From Alphaproteobacteria bacterium (GTDB taxonomy: Bacteria > Pseudomonadota > Alphaproteobacteria > Rhodobacterales > Rhodobacteraceae): a DNA stretch of 13,271 nt. The stretch's first letter is position 1. Each line of letters begins with the position of its first letter. The notes beneath the pieces were generated by a model. That model saw nothing but the letters and a program-made list of their open reading frames with translations, was not told where the DNA came from and ran no database searches. This document shows positions 1 through 7,047 of this stretch, piece by piece. Both the position numbers and the translations under genes were made by a program. The stretch lies in NCBI GenBank assembly GCA_024279075.1, contig JAJRRX010000027.1:1-13271 (forward strand), written 5' to 3'.

Positions 1-489
1 GGCTTTCTTTTCTTCGCCAACAGTGATTATTCGGCTCAGTTCATGCAGCTCATCACCAAAAGGAAAGAACGCCATGCTGATATTGGCCATCGCGGTAAAA
101 TCAAAGCTTTTAATGCTGACAACCGCCACCTCTTGGCGCTTCAATTCCTCAAACAGCCGCTCGACCGTGCCCTCATGATCATAGGCCCGCAACCGCTCCC
201 CCACCGCCCCGCGTTGAAACACCGCCACCCGACTCCAGAGCACATCAAAGCGCTGATTAATATCAACAGTGGAGCTGCTGGTGCCGGCCCGCGAGGTGCC
301 CAATGAATCCAAAAACCGCGTGAGCTCTCGCTCAAGTTGGCTGGCGGACCACGCGATATTTTCCTGGCTCGCCCGCTTCATGGCGTCCAAATTGTCCTTA
401 AATGTCAGGAAGCCAAAGGTAGCAATGCCGATGGCGATAAAGACGACGCCACCGAACATGATTTTAGAAAAGAGCCGTTTGGACTGCAC
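1..489 (-). CDS. Membrane sensor protein, N-terminal part (probable c-di-GMP enzyme or histidine kinase; cut by window edge)
   Basis: Only the first 163 residues are visible; the gene runs off the left edge. The start is a GTG at 489-487, one base after the stop codon of the upstream gene, with a purine-rich AAGGTGGAAG stretch in front as ribosome binding site. A short basic N-terminus is followed by one membrane segment (about residues 11-30), then a mostly helical extracytoplasmic region rich in charged residues, with a 'RFDVLWSRV' motif near residues 79-87. This layout is typical of the sensory half of diguanylate cyclases, phosphodiesterases and histidine kinases. No catalytic domain lies inside the window, so the output type cannot be read. 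The tight coupling to a periplasmic pterin-fold protein makes a DcpA-like GGDEF-EAL protein the leading guess; a histidine kinase is the main alternative. Confidence 0.75.
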   Translation of the reverse strand, partial: MQSKRLFSKIMFGGVVFIAIGIATFGFLTFKDNLDAMKRASQENIAWSASQLERELTRFLDSLGTSRAGTSSSTVDINQRFDVLWSRVAVFQRGAVGERLRAYDHEGTVERLFEELKRQEVAVVSIKSFDFTAMANISMAFFPFGDELHELSRIITVGEEKKA

Positions 490-490
490 T

Positions 491-973
491 TTACTTTACT
501 TCCACCTTTACCAACTGCCAAATAAGCCGCGCATTATAAACAGGGTCTTGCAGCTCAGCATGGTCCGACATTGGGTAAACCACCCAAATCGGCCCTTTAT
601 CGCGGCGCGAAAACACTTCGCCATCAGCTGACATGGCAAATACCACTTCGTAGTTAATAAAATCCTCAAGTGGCACCTCGACGGCATAATCATTCACGGC
701 AGTTAGCACCACCGTGTTGCCGCCCTCGCCAACCAGTGCCAGCACATCGCGGCCAAGCGGGCCTTCAAAGGCCGTCATGGTATCCACAAATTCATTTTCA
801 GTGCTGACCGTGGCTTGTGGAACCGCTTTTAGGTCGGCTTCCGTGAGCATAACTTGCGCACCCGTGAGGGTGTTTGTCACTGTTAAAAGTGTATCTTGTG
901 CGAGCGCCAAACGCGGAAAGGCCAGCGCCAAGGCGGTGGCAAACAGTAGCGTCATAGTCTTCAATCGGGTCAT
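491..973 (-). CDS. Periplasmic pterin/molybdopterin-fold protein, PruR-like
   Basis: A 160-residue protein with a clear signal peptide (hydrophobic core about residues 8-20, cleavage probably after ALA at 25). I chose the ATG at 973 over the longer frame starting at 1024 because it directly begins the signal peptide and has AAAGGA 10-15 bases upstream. The mature part resembles the small sulfite-oxidase-type molybdopterin-binding fold: 'LTEADLKAVPQ' (44-53), 'FEGPLGRDVL' (69-78), 'NDYAVEVPLEDF' (94-105) and 'RDKGPIWVVYP' (124-134). The protein has no cysteine at all, so the molybdenum-binding Cys of true oxidoreductases is missing and enzymatic activity is unlikely. In Agrobacterium, PruR of this type binds pterins in the periplasm and controls the partner DcpA. 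The next gene here, 1 bp downstream, is a membrane sensor. The family is fairly sure; the ligand and role are inferred from that parallel. Confidence 0.85.
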   Translation of the reverse strand: MTRLKTMTLLFATALALAFPRLALAQDTLLTVTNTLTGAQVMLTEADLKAVPQATVSTENEFVDTMTAFEGPLGRDVLALVGEGGNTVVLTAVNDYAVEVPLEDFINYEVVFAMSADGEVFSRRDKGPIWVVYPMSDHAELQDPVYNARLIWQLVKVEVK

Positions 974-1011
974 AATACTCAGTCCTTTCAGAGTCCCTCG
1001 GTCCTTATACA

Positions 1012-1040
1012 ATCTTAGTTGCAAGACCTTGGCCTGCCAA
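1012..1040 (-). promoter_or_regulatory. Candidate sigma-70-type promoter for the PruR-like gene
   Basis: On the minus strand TTGGCA (1040-1035) is separated by 17 bp from TAAGAT (1017-1012), about 40 bp before the ATG at 973. The first hexamer matches the TTGACA consensus at five of six bases, the second TATAAT at four of six. It would drive both the PruR-like gene and the sensor. This is read by eye; alphaproteobacterial promoters are often degenerate. Confidence 0.4.
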
Positions 1041-1151
1041 TTTTCCGGAATCTCTCTGGTTTAAATTGCAAAATGCAGCCGGCTACACAAATAGGAATTG
1101 CGTTTTGCAACGATACGCTTTGCCCTTCGCGTATTGCGAATTCACTTTCGC

Positions 1152-1192
1152 CAGCATGCCCTAATAATTGTTAGCAATTAATTAACATGCTG
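1152..1192. repeat. Long imperfect inverted repeat in the gap between prpE and the PruR-like gene
   Basis: Outer arms CAGCATG (1152-1158) and CATGCTG (1186-1192) are perfectly complementary. Inner arms TAATAATTG (1162-1170) and CAATTAATTA (1175-1184) pair with one bulge around a TTAG loop. The element sits about 65 bp past the prpE stop and about 180 bp before the PruR-like start. No T-run follows on either strand, so an intrinsic terminator is unlikely. The sequence TTAG-N7-TTAAC at 1171-1186 is one base off the CtrA consensus TTAA-N7-TTAAC. Confidence 0.55.
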
Positions 1193-1257
1193 TTATCATT
1201 ATCAAATTATTAAGGATTACAAAAACTCATACCTTTTCGGCCTCCGCCTCCATTCCC

Positions 1258-3150
1258 CTATTTGCCGCCCGCAAAGCCCAATGCACGTAAGGATACTGTA
1301 ATTTCGTCCAAAATAATAGGGTCATCAATGGTTGCGGGCATTTTCCATGCCAACTCATCTGCTATATTTGCCATTGTGCCACGCAGCACCTTGCCCGAGC
1401 GGGTTTTGGGCAGGCGCTCCACCACGCAAGCCAGTTTAAATGCGGCCACAGGCCCGATCTTCTCTCGCACAAGCTTTACACATTCCGCCACCACATCCGC
1501 CTCTGGGCGCTCAACCCCCGCCGTCAGGCACAGAAAACCAAGCGGCAGCTGGCCTTTGAGCTGGTCCGCCACGCCGATCACCGCACATTCGGCCACATCG
1601 GGGTGGGAGGAGAGCACCTCCTCCATGGCGCCGGTGGAAAGCCTATGCCCCGCGACATTGATCACATCATCGGTGCGGGCCATGATGTAGAGGTAGCCGT
1701 CCTCATCAACGATCCCCGCATCGCCGGTTTCGTAATAGCCAGGGAAGGCCTCCAGATAGGCGCTTTTGTAGCGCGCCTCGGCCTGCCAAAGGCCGGAAAG
1801 CGTGCCCGGTGGCAGCGGCAGCTTGATGGCAATCGCGCCCATTTCCCCCGCCTTAACGGGGTGACCATCATCGCCCAGCGCCACCACGTTAAAGCCGGGC
1901 ATCGGCACACCGGGCGAGCCGAGCTTCACCGGCAGCGCCTCCAGCCCCATCGGAATGGCAGCAATCGAATACCCCGTTTCGGTCTGCCACCAATGGTCGA
2001 TCACCGGCACGCCGAGCTGGTTTTGCGCCCAGATAATAGTATCGCTATCGGCCCGCTCACCAGCAAGGAACAGCGCCTTGAGGCTAGACAGATCGTGCTT
2101 TTTCACAAACTCGCCTTCAGGGTCCACTCGCTTAATGGCGCGAAAGGCCGTTGGCGCGGTGAAAAAGCTCACAACTTTATGCTCCTCGATCACCCGCCAA
2201 AAAGTGCCCGCATCGGGTGTGCCCACGGGCTTGCCCTCAAACACAATCGCGGTGGCCCCCGCCAGCAGCGGCCCGTAGCAAATGTAGCTGTGGCCCACAA
2301 CCCAGCCCACGTCAGACGCGGCCCAAAACACCTCGCCCGCCTCAACATTATAGATGTTCTTCATCGTCCAGTGCAGGGCCACCGCATGGCCGCCATTGGG
2401 CCGCACCACGCCCTTGGGCTGGCCCGTGGTGCCGGATGTGTAAAGGATATAGAGCGGGTCCGCCCCGCCAACGGGGGTGCAGGGGGCTAGCGCGGCACCT
2501 GCCTTAAAGTCATCCCACTCATGGTCGGTCTCGCCTAGGTCTGCCGCAAGCTGTTCGCGCTGCAAAATCACGCTAAAATCAGGTTTATGCGCGGATATCT
2601 CAATCGCCTCGTCCAGCAACGGCTTATAGGCAATCACCCTGCCCGGCTCTATGCCGCAACTCGCCGCAATCACCGCTTTCGGGGTGGCGTCATCAATCCG
2701 CACCGCCAGTTCATTGGCCGCAAAGCCACCAAACACAACCGAATGCACTGCGCCTAGGCGCGCACAGGCCAGCATCGCCTCCACCGCTTCCGGCACCATT
2801 GGCATATAAATAAGCACGCGGTCACCCTTGCCCACGCCTTTGCGCGCCAAGGCCCCTGCCAGAGTGGCCACACGCTCGGTCATTTCGGCATAGGAAATGG
2901 TGGCCTTGGCCCCCGTAATCGGGCTGTCATAAATAATCGCGGCTTGGTCCCCGCGCCCCGCCTCAACGTGGCGGTCCAGCGCGTTATAACAGGTGTTCAT
3001 CACCCCGTCGCTAAACCACTGATACATCGGTGCGTTGCTATCATCCAGCGCGCGGCTGGGCTTTTCCACCCAGTCGATAGCCTCGGCGGCCTGCATCCAG
3101 AACGCTTCCGGCCCCTCCTGCCAGCTTTTATATGTATCCCGATATCCCAT
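1258..3150 (-). CDS. prpE: Propionyl-CoA synthetase (propionate--CoA ligase)
   Basis: This 630-residue AMP-forming acyl-CoA synthetase activates propionate to propionyl-CoA through propionyl-adenylate; it is cytoplasmic. Visible motifs are the ATP loop 'YTSGTTGQPKG' (237-247), 'WWQTETG' (387-393), 'YETGD' (473-477), the hinge region around 'ARTDDVINVAGHRLSTG' (491-507) and the C-terminal 'PKTRSGK' whose Lys587 is the catalytic, acylation-regulated lysine. Length matches PrpE; acetyl-CoA synthetases share the motifs and some activity on acetate is likely. I chose the ATG at 3150, which has GGGAG eight bases upstream, over an in-frame ATG 27 bases earlier; the protein then starts 'MGYRDTYKSW', typical of the family. 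No methylcitrate-cycle genes (prpBCD) are nearby, so the product may feed methylmalonyl-CoA or polyhydroxyalkanoate pathways instead. A palindromic operator candidate lies upstream at 3273-3290. Confidence 0.93.
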   Translation of the reverse strand: MGYRDTYKSWQEGPEAFWMQAAEAIDWVEKPSRALDDSNAPMYQWFSDGVMNTCYNALDRHVEAGRGDQAAIIYDSPITGAKATISYAEMTERVATLAGALARKGVGKGDRVLIYMPMVPEAVEAMLACARLGAVHSVVFGGFAANELAVRIDDATPKAVIAASCGIEPGRVIAYKPLLDEAIEISAHKPDFSVILQREQLAADLGETDHEWDDFKAGAALAPCTPVGGADPLYILYTSGTTGQPKGVVRPNGGHAVALHWTMKNIYNVEAGEVFWAASDVGWVVGHSYICYGPLLAGATAIVFEGKPVGTPDAGTFWRVIEEHKVVSFFTAPTAFRAIKRVDPEGEFVKKHDLSSLKALFLAGERADSDTIIWAQNQLGVPVIDHWWQTETGYSIAAIPMGLEALPVKLGSPGVPMPGFNVVALGDDGHPVKAGEMGAIAIKLPLPPGTLSGLWQAEARYKSAYLEAFPGYYETGDAGIVDEDGYLYIMARTDDVINVAGHRLSTGAMEEVLSSHPDVAECAVIGVADQLKGQLPLGFLCLTAGVERPEADVVAECVKLVREKIGPVAAFKLACVVERLPKTRSGKVLRGTMANIADELAWKMPATIDDPIILDEITVSLRALGFAGGK

Positions 3151-3272
3151 GATATGACTCCCGAATGGTTGGCCCAAAGACCTGTGGTGAACAAAGCACC
3201 CCTCGGAAATATATGGCGTCTGAATGCGCCTTTACCCCTTGATAATACGTCAACGATGCAGAGGCAAACGGA

Positions 3273-3290
3273 AATGAACGTTGGTTCATT
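3273..3290. promoter_or_regulatory. Perfect palindrome, candidate TetR-type operator upstream of prpE
   Basis: AATGAAC-GTTG-GTTCATT is a perfect 7-bp inverted repeat with a 4-bp centre. It lies about 123 bp upstream of the prpE start and 20 bp past the stop of the preceding gene. Spacing and arm composition resemble operators of TetR-family regulators of acyl-CoA metabolism. No T-run follows, so it does not look like a terminator. No regulator gene is in the window. Confidence 0.45.
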
Positions 3291-3309
3291 AAAGCCACAC
3301 GTTTTAGGC

Positions 3310-3990
3310 CTAGTTCACCGGATGCCCCACCATCTCCAACGTGCCGCTACAGGAAACCGACACGCCGCCTGCCGAAATATTTATATCAACCGATCCTAAA
3401 ACGTCAATCTGGGTCGGGGAGGTGGCGGTTAGGTCATAGGTTATATTAACCGTGCCAGGGATTTGCGGCAAGGCATCAGCAGTGGCTATCCAGTGCAGCG
3501 GGTCAATTTCTGTCATGCTGAAAGTCATTGGAAACCCATCAAAAAGCCTCTTAGGCCCAGCAAAGCTCCATTTCACGCTCACTTGCGAGGTCAGGCCTCT
3601 TGTTGGGTCCATGGCTTCTGGGCAGCCGGAAAAGGTGACATTTTGTGCAGTAAAGGCCCACAGGCCTACTTCGGGAAAGCGTTGGCGATAATACGCATCT
3701 GAGCAATAGGTGGTTTCCATATAGTCAGTGGATGCATCGCCCCAGTTATAGTAGGTTTCACCGCCAAGCTCATCTGGCTCAAACCGCATTAAAAACTTGC
3801 CTTCCGGCATTTCTTGCAGATGATCAAACAGAATTCCGATCTCGGTGGGGGTCATGGTGTTGTCAACCCACACAAAATCTCGCCCGTGGCATTCCCCGAT
3901 CGGCACCTGCGGCTCGCCCGATTGGGCATGGGCAACAATGGGGGCCGCGAGGCTGAGAAGGCTAAGGGTAAAGGGCATAAAAAATCGCAT
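3310..3990 (-). CDS. Secreted protein of unknown function, four cysteines
   Basis: I do not recognise this 226-residue protein. It starts with a clear signal peptide (hydrophobic residues about 7-19, likely cleavage after 'AHA' at 22), and the ATG at 3990 has GAGGA about ten bases upstream. The mature protein is acidic and aromatic-rich, with cysteines at 34, 96, 123 and 214, a number that would allow two disulfides. The middle has 'EPDELGGETYYNWGDASTDY' (71-90); the last 60 residues alternate polar and hydrophobic residues ('VNITYDLTATSPTQIDVLGS', 181-200), suggesting beta strands. No transmembrane segment beyond the signal and no lipobox is seen, so a soluble periplasmic location is likely. 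It lies between maeB and prpE on the same strand, with 120- and 159-bp gaps, so it is probably transcribed alone. Confidence 0.75.
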   Translation of the reverse strand: MRFFMPFTLSLLSLAAPIVAHAQSGEPQVPIGECHGRDFVWVDNTMTPTEIGILFDHLQEMPEGKFLMRFEPDELGGETYYNWGDASTDYMETTYCSDAYYRQRFPEVGLWAFTAQNVTFSGCPEAMDPTRGLTSQVSVKWSFAGPKRLFDGFPMTFSMTEIDPLHWIATADALPQIPGTVNITYDLTATSPTQIDVLGSVDINISAGGVSVSCSGTLEMVGHPVN

Positions 3991-4027
3991 AAAGTTTCCT
4001 CATAATGGTATTAGCGGTAAAACCCCA

Positions 4028-4055
4028 AGCATAGTTAATATCCGCCTAAATACAA
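4028..4055 (-). promoter_or_regulatory. Candidate promoter for the secreted unknown protein
   Basis: On the minus strand TTGTAT (4055-4050) and TATGCT (4033-4028) are 16 bp apart, about 38 bp before the ATG at 3990. The match to sigma-70 consensus is moderate and was judged by eye. Confidence 0.28.
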
Positions 4056-4073
4056 CCCATAGGAATACTTGCT

Positions 4074-4115
4074 GCTAAAAAAGGCGCAAGATGGCAGGCA
4101 AGACACTTTTTTAGC
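4074..4115 (-). terminator. Inverted repeat overlapping the maeB stop codon, possible terminator
   Basis: GCTAAAAAAG (4074-4083) and CTTTTTTAGC (4106-4115) are perfectly complementary, separated by 22 bp. On the minus strand the first arm contains the last serine codon and the TAA stop of maeB, and the second arm supplies a run of six T. The loop itself has no strong GC stem, which is atypical of an intrinsic terminator, so the assignment is tentative. Confidence 0.4.
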
Positions 4116-6378
4116 TATACGTCGCCACCGGCGTGCCTGCCAAAGCCGCAATATTCAGCAACCCCCGCGCGGTTATTGACGGCGTTACGATATGCGCCTT
4201 ATTCCCCATGCCCATCAAGATCGGCCCCACTTCCAGCCCGCCAGCGGACATTTTCAGGATGTTGCGCACCGCGCTCGCCGCATCTGAATTGGCAAATACC
4301 AGCACATTCGCCGCGCCCTCATACACCGTATTCGGAAAAATCTTGCGCCGCAGCGGCTCGCTTAGCGCCGCGTCCGTATGCATTTCGCCTTCATAGATGA
4401 AATCAACCTCCATGCCGTCGAGCATCGCCAAGGCCTCACGCATGCGCAGGGCCGAGGCGGTGTTGAGGTTGCCGAATTGTGAGTGCGAACACAGCGCGAT
4501 TTTAGGCTGCAAGCCAAAGCGATGCACATGGCGCGCCGCCCCCAAAACCGTATCCACCATCTGCGCCGCCGTTGGCTCGGCGTTCACATGGGTGTCGGCC
4601 ACAAACAGCGGCCCGTTTTCCAAAATCATCAGCGAGAGCGCCCCGCGCGGGGTTAGGGTTTTGGTGCCCAACACCTGCGTTACATAGTTGAGATGCCACA
4701 AATACTGCCCGAAGGTGCCGCAGATCAGGCTGTCGGCATCGCCGCGCGCCACCATTACCGCCGCAATCGCGGTGGTATTGGTGCGCAAAATCGCCTTGGC
4801 AAGGTCCGGCGTTATCCCGCGCCGCTGGTTTATCTCGTGATAGGTGCCCCAATAGTCGCGAAAGCGCGGGTCGTTTTGTGGGTTCACCAACTCGAAATGC
4901 TCGCCCTCCTTGATCGGCAAGCCATACTTCTCCAGCCGCGCCTCAATCACTTCAGGCCGCCCGATCAGGATGGGCTTATCCGTCATTTCCTCGGTCATGG
5001 CGTGCGCTGCGCGCAGCACCCGCTCGCTCTCGCCCTCGGCAAACACGATTTTGCGCACCGCCCGCCGCGCCGCCTCGAACACCGGCCGCATAATCAGTGC
5101 CGAGCGGAAGACCGAACTTTCCAGCTTTTGCTTATAGGCCTCGAGGTCCGCGATTGGCCGCGTCGCCACGCCGCTTTCCATCGCCGCCTTTACCACCGCC
5201 CCCGAAACAATCGCCAGTAAGCGCGGGTCAAACGGCTTTGGGATCAGATATTCCGGCCCGAAATTCAGGCTTTCATCCTTATAAGCCGCCGCTGCCTCCG
5301 CGCTAGAACTGGCCCGCGCCAGCTCGGCAATGCCTTCCACACAGGCGATTTCCATCGCGTCGTTAATGGTGGTTGCGCCGACATCAAGCGCACCGCGAAA
5401 GATGAACGGAAAGCAAAGCACATTATTGACCTGATTAGGAAAATCAGACCGCCCCGTGGCGATAATCGCATCCGGTGCAACGGCCCGCACGGCGTCGGGC
5501 ATGATCTCGGGCGTGGGGTTCGCCAGCGCAAAAACAATCGGAGTAGATGCCATCTGCCCCACCATCTCCGGCGTCAACACGCCCGGCCCCGAAAGCCCAA
5601 GAAACAGGTCCGCCCCGCCGATCACATCGCTGAGGGTGCGCAAATCGGTCTCCTGTGCAAACGCCGCTTTTTGCGGTGAGGTCTCCGCCTCCCGCCCCTT
5701 ATAAACCAGCCCATCAATATCACAGAGCCACACGTTTTCCCGCTTCACGCCAAGCTTGAGCAGCATATTCAGGCAGGCAATCCCTGCCGCGCCGCCGCCC
5801 GTGCTCACCACTTTGATCTTGTCAAATTCCTTGCCCGCCACCCGCAGCGCATTGAGCGCCGCCGCGCCGACCACAATCGCCGTGCCATGCTGGTCATCAT
5901 GAAACACCGGAATGTTCATCCGCTCACGGCAAAGCTTTTCCACGATAAAGCATTCCGGCGCCTTGATATCCTCAAGGTTAATCGCCCCAAAGGTCGGCTC
6001 CATTGCGGTGATGATTTCGGCCAGCTTTTCAGGGTCGCTTTCATCCACCTCGATGTCAAAGCAATCAATATTGGCGAATTTCTTGAACAGCACCGCCTTG
6101 CCTTCCATAATCGGCTTGCTAGCCAAAGCGCCGATATTGCCCAAGCCCAGCGCCGCCGAGCCATTGGTGACCACCCCCACAAGGTTGCCCCGCGCCGTAA
6201 ACCGCGCTGCGGCAGAAGGCGTGTCCTTTATCACCATGCAGGCCTCGGCCACGCCGGGCGAATACGCCAACGCCAAATCCCGCCCGTTTGCCAAGGGCTT
6301 GGTCGCCCGAATTTCCAGCTTCCCCGGCTTGGGGAATTCATGGTAATTCAGTGCGGGGGTGTTGGGCTTATCGGTCAT
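4111..6378 (-). CDS. maeB: NADP-dependent malic enzyme with C-terminal phosphotransacetylase-like domain
   Basis: This 755-residue hybrid protein converts malate to pyruvate and CO2, making NADPH; it is cytoplasmic and supports gluconeogenesis and reducing-power supply on C4 acids or acetate/propionate. The N-terminal malic domain shows the catalytic tyrosine in 'AYSPGVA' (Tyr39), the lysine in 'MEGKAVLFKKF' (Lys94) and metal-binding acidic residues in 'NLEDIKAPE' (135-142) and 'FHDDQHGT' (159-166). The nucleotide-binding fold has 'STGGGAAG' (192-199). From about residue 430 to the end lies a phosphotransacetylase-like domain ('VFAEGESERVLRAA', 445-458), which in MaeB enzymes is regulatory, sensing acetyl-CoA, rather than catalytic. 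Length is typical of the family. The ATG at 6378 has only a weak GAAAG upstream, but the protein start fits. It is divergent from the VOC gene and about 120 bp before the secreted unknown. Confidence 0.96.
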   Translation of the reverse strand: MTDKPNTPALNYHEFPKPGKLEIRATKPLANGRDLALAYSPGVAEACMVIKDTPSAAARFTARGNLVGVVTNGSAALGLGNIGALASKPIMEGKAVLFKKFANIDCFDIEVDESDPEKLAEIITAMEPTFGAINLEDIKAPECFIVEKLCRERMNIPVFHDDQHGTAIVVGAAALNALRVAGKEFDKIKVVSTGGGAAGIACLNMLLKLGVKRENVWLCDIDGLVYKGREAETSPQKAAFAQETDLRTLSDVIGGADLFLGLSGPGVLTPEMVGQMASTPIVFALANPTPEIMPDAVRAVAPDAIIATGRSDFPNQVNNVLCFPFIFRGALDVGATTINDAMEIACVEGIAELARASSSAEAAAAYKDESLNFGPEYLIPKPFDPRLLAIVSGAVVKAAMESGVATRPIADLEAYKQKLESSVFRSALIMRPVFEAARRAVRKIVFAEGESERVLRAAHAMTEEMTDKPILIGRPEVIEARLEKYGLPIKEGEHFELVNPQNDPRFRDYWGTYHEINQRRGITPDLAKAILRTNTTAIAAVMVARGDADSLICGTFGQYLWHLNYVTQVLGTKTLTPRGALSLMILENGPLFVADTHVNAEPTAAQMVDTVLGAARHVHRFGLQPKIALCSHSQFGNLNTASALRMREALAMLDGMEVDFIYEGEMHTDAALSEPLRRKIFPNTVYEGAANVLVFANSDAASAVRNILKMSAGGLEVGPILMGMGNKAHIVTPSITARGLLNIAALAGTPVATYS

Positions 6379-6409
6379 ATCTCAGCTTTCTGCATACAAA
6401 GGGATGCGC

Positions 6410-6437
6410 ATTATGCGACAATCCCGCGCACATGCAA
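6410..6437 (-). promoter_or_regulatory. Candidate promoter for maeB
   Basis: On the minus strand TTGCAT (6437-6432) and CATAAT (6415-6410) are 16 bp apart, about 32 bp before the maeB ATG. The second hexamer matches TATAAT at five of six bases. It overlaps a small palindrome, CGCAT-T-ATGCG (6407-6417), which could serve as a repressor or activator site. Confidence 0.33.
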
Positions 6438-6630
6438 ATAGGCAATTCCCCTTTCAATAAAGTTTACAAACCCGCGCCGGGCCTCGGTTCTCGGTGCGGA
6501 ATAGCTTGCCTTTTTTTAAAGCGCAGTGTTCGAATAGACATCACTAAAGGCGGCTGTGCGGCTTATGCCGGCCTGCAATGATGCCATATAGAGGTTGCAA
6601 CACCCAAAATTCTGGAAAGGACCACGCAGA

Positions 6631-7047
6631 ATGATTTCCTATGTAACCGTCGGTGCTGATGACATTGCACTCGCTAAGCAGTTTTATGCGGCCTTCCTGC
6701 CTGCCCTTGGCTATGGGTTTAAGGAAAGCCCCGAAGGCCTAAGCTATGCGCTGCCCATACCAGCGGGCCGGCCTGCCACCTTGCCGGAGTTCTACGTTAA
6801 ACCACCCTACGATGGGCAACGCGCTTCGGCAGGGAACGGGGCCATGGTTGCGTTTGAGGCGCGCAGCCAAAAGCAGGTTCGCAACCTCCACGCCGCAGCA
6901 CTTGCGGCAGGCGGCTATGACGAGGGCCAGCCGGGCTTTCGCGCATCCTATGGGCCTCATTTTTATGTTGGTTACCTTCGCGACCCCCAAGGCAATAAAG
7001 TCGCGCTGTTTTCCAGTGATCCAGACGAACCCAAACGAAACGGATAA
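6631..7047 (+). CDS. VOC-family (glyoxalase/bleomycin-resistance fold) protein, metal ligands apparently lost
   Basis: A 138-residue single-domain protein of the vicinal oxygen chelate superfamily. It begins 'MISYVTVGADDIALAKQFY', the standard first beta-alpha unit, and ends with 'YVGYLRDPQGNKVALF' (112-127), the standard last strand motif. I chose the ATG at 6631 over the one at 6595 because the domain begins there and GGAAAGGA precedes it. Positions that usually hold metal ligands are changed: Tyr4 instead of His, Met72 instead of His in the 'GAMVAF' strand, and Ala125 instead of Glu in 'NKVALF'. It is therefore unlikely to be a metal-dependent glyoxalase or dioxygenase and may bind a small molecule instead. 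The gene stands alone, divergent from maeB. The fold is sure; the function is unknown. Confidence 0.88.
   Translation: MISYVTVGADDIALAKQFYAAFLPALGYGFKESPEGLSYALPIPAGRPATLPEFYVKPPYDGQRASAGNGAMVAFEARSQKQVRNLHAAALAAGGYDEGQPGFRASYGPHFYVGYLRDPQGNKVALFSSDPDEPKRNG

Noticed and set aside
1603..2490. Long open frame (295 codons) on the plus strand antisense to prpE
   Set aside because: It lies wholly within prpE, whose motifs are unambiguous, and the translated product is rich in His/Arg/Pro as expected for an antisense shadow of GC-rich coding DNA.
4693..5220. Plus-strand open frame of 175 codons within maeB
   Set aside because: It is antisense to the conserved malic enzyme/phosphotransacetylase domains, has no recognisable domain, and shows shadow composition.
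6400..6430. XerCD dif site suggested by GATGCGCATTATGCG
   Set aside because: Only one arm loosely resembles the dif consensus, the second arm is absent, and the sequence is better explained as part of the maeB promoter region.
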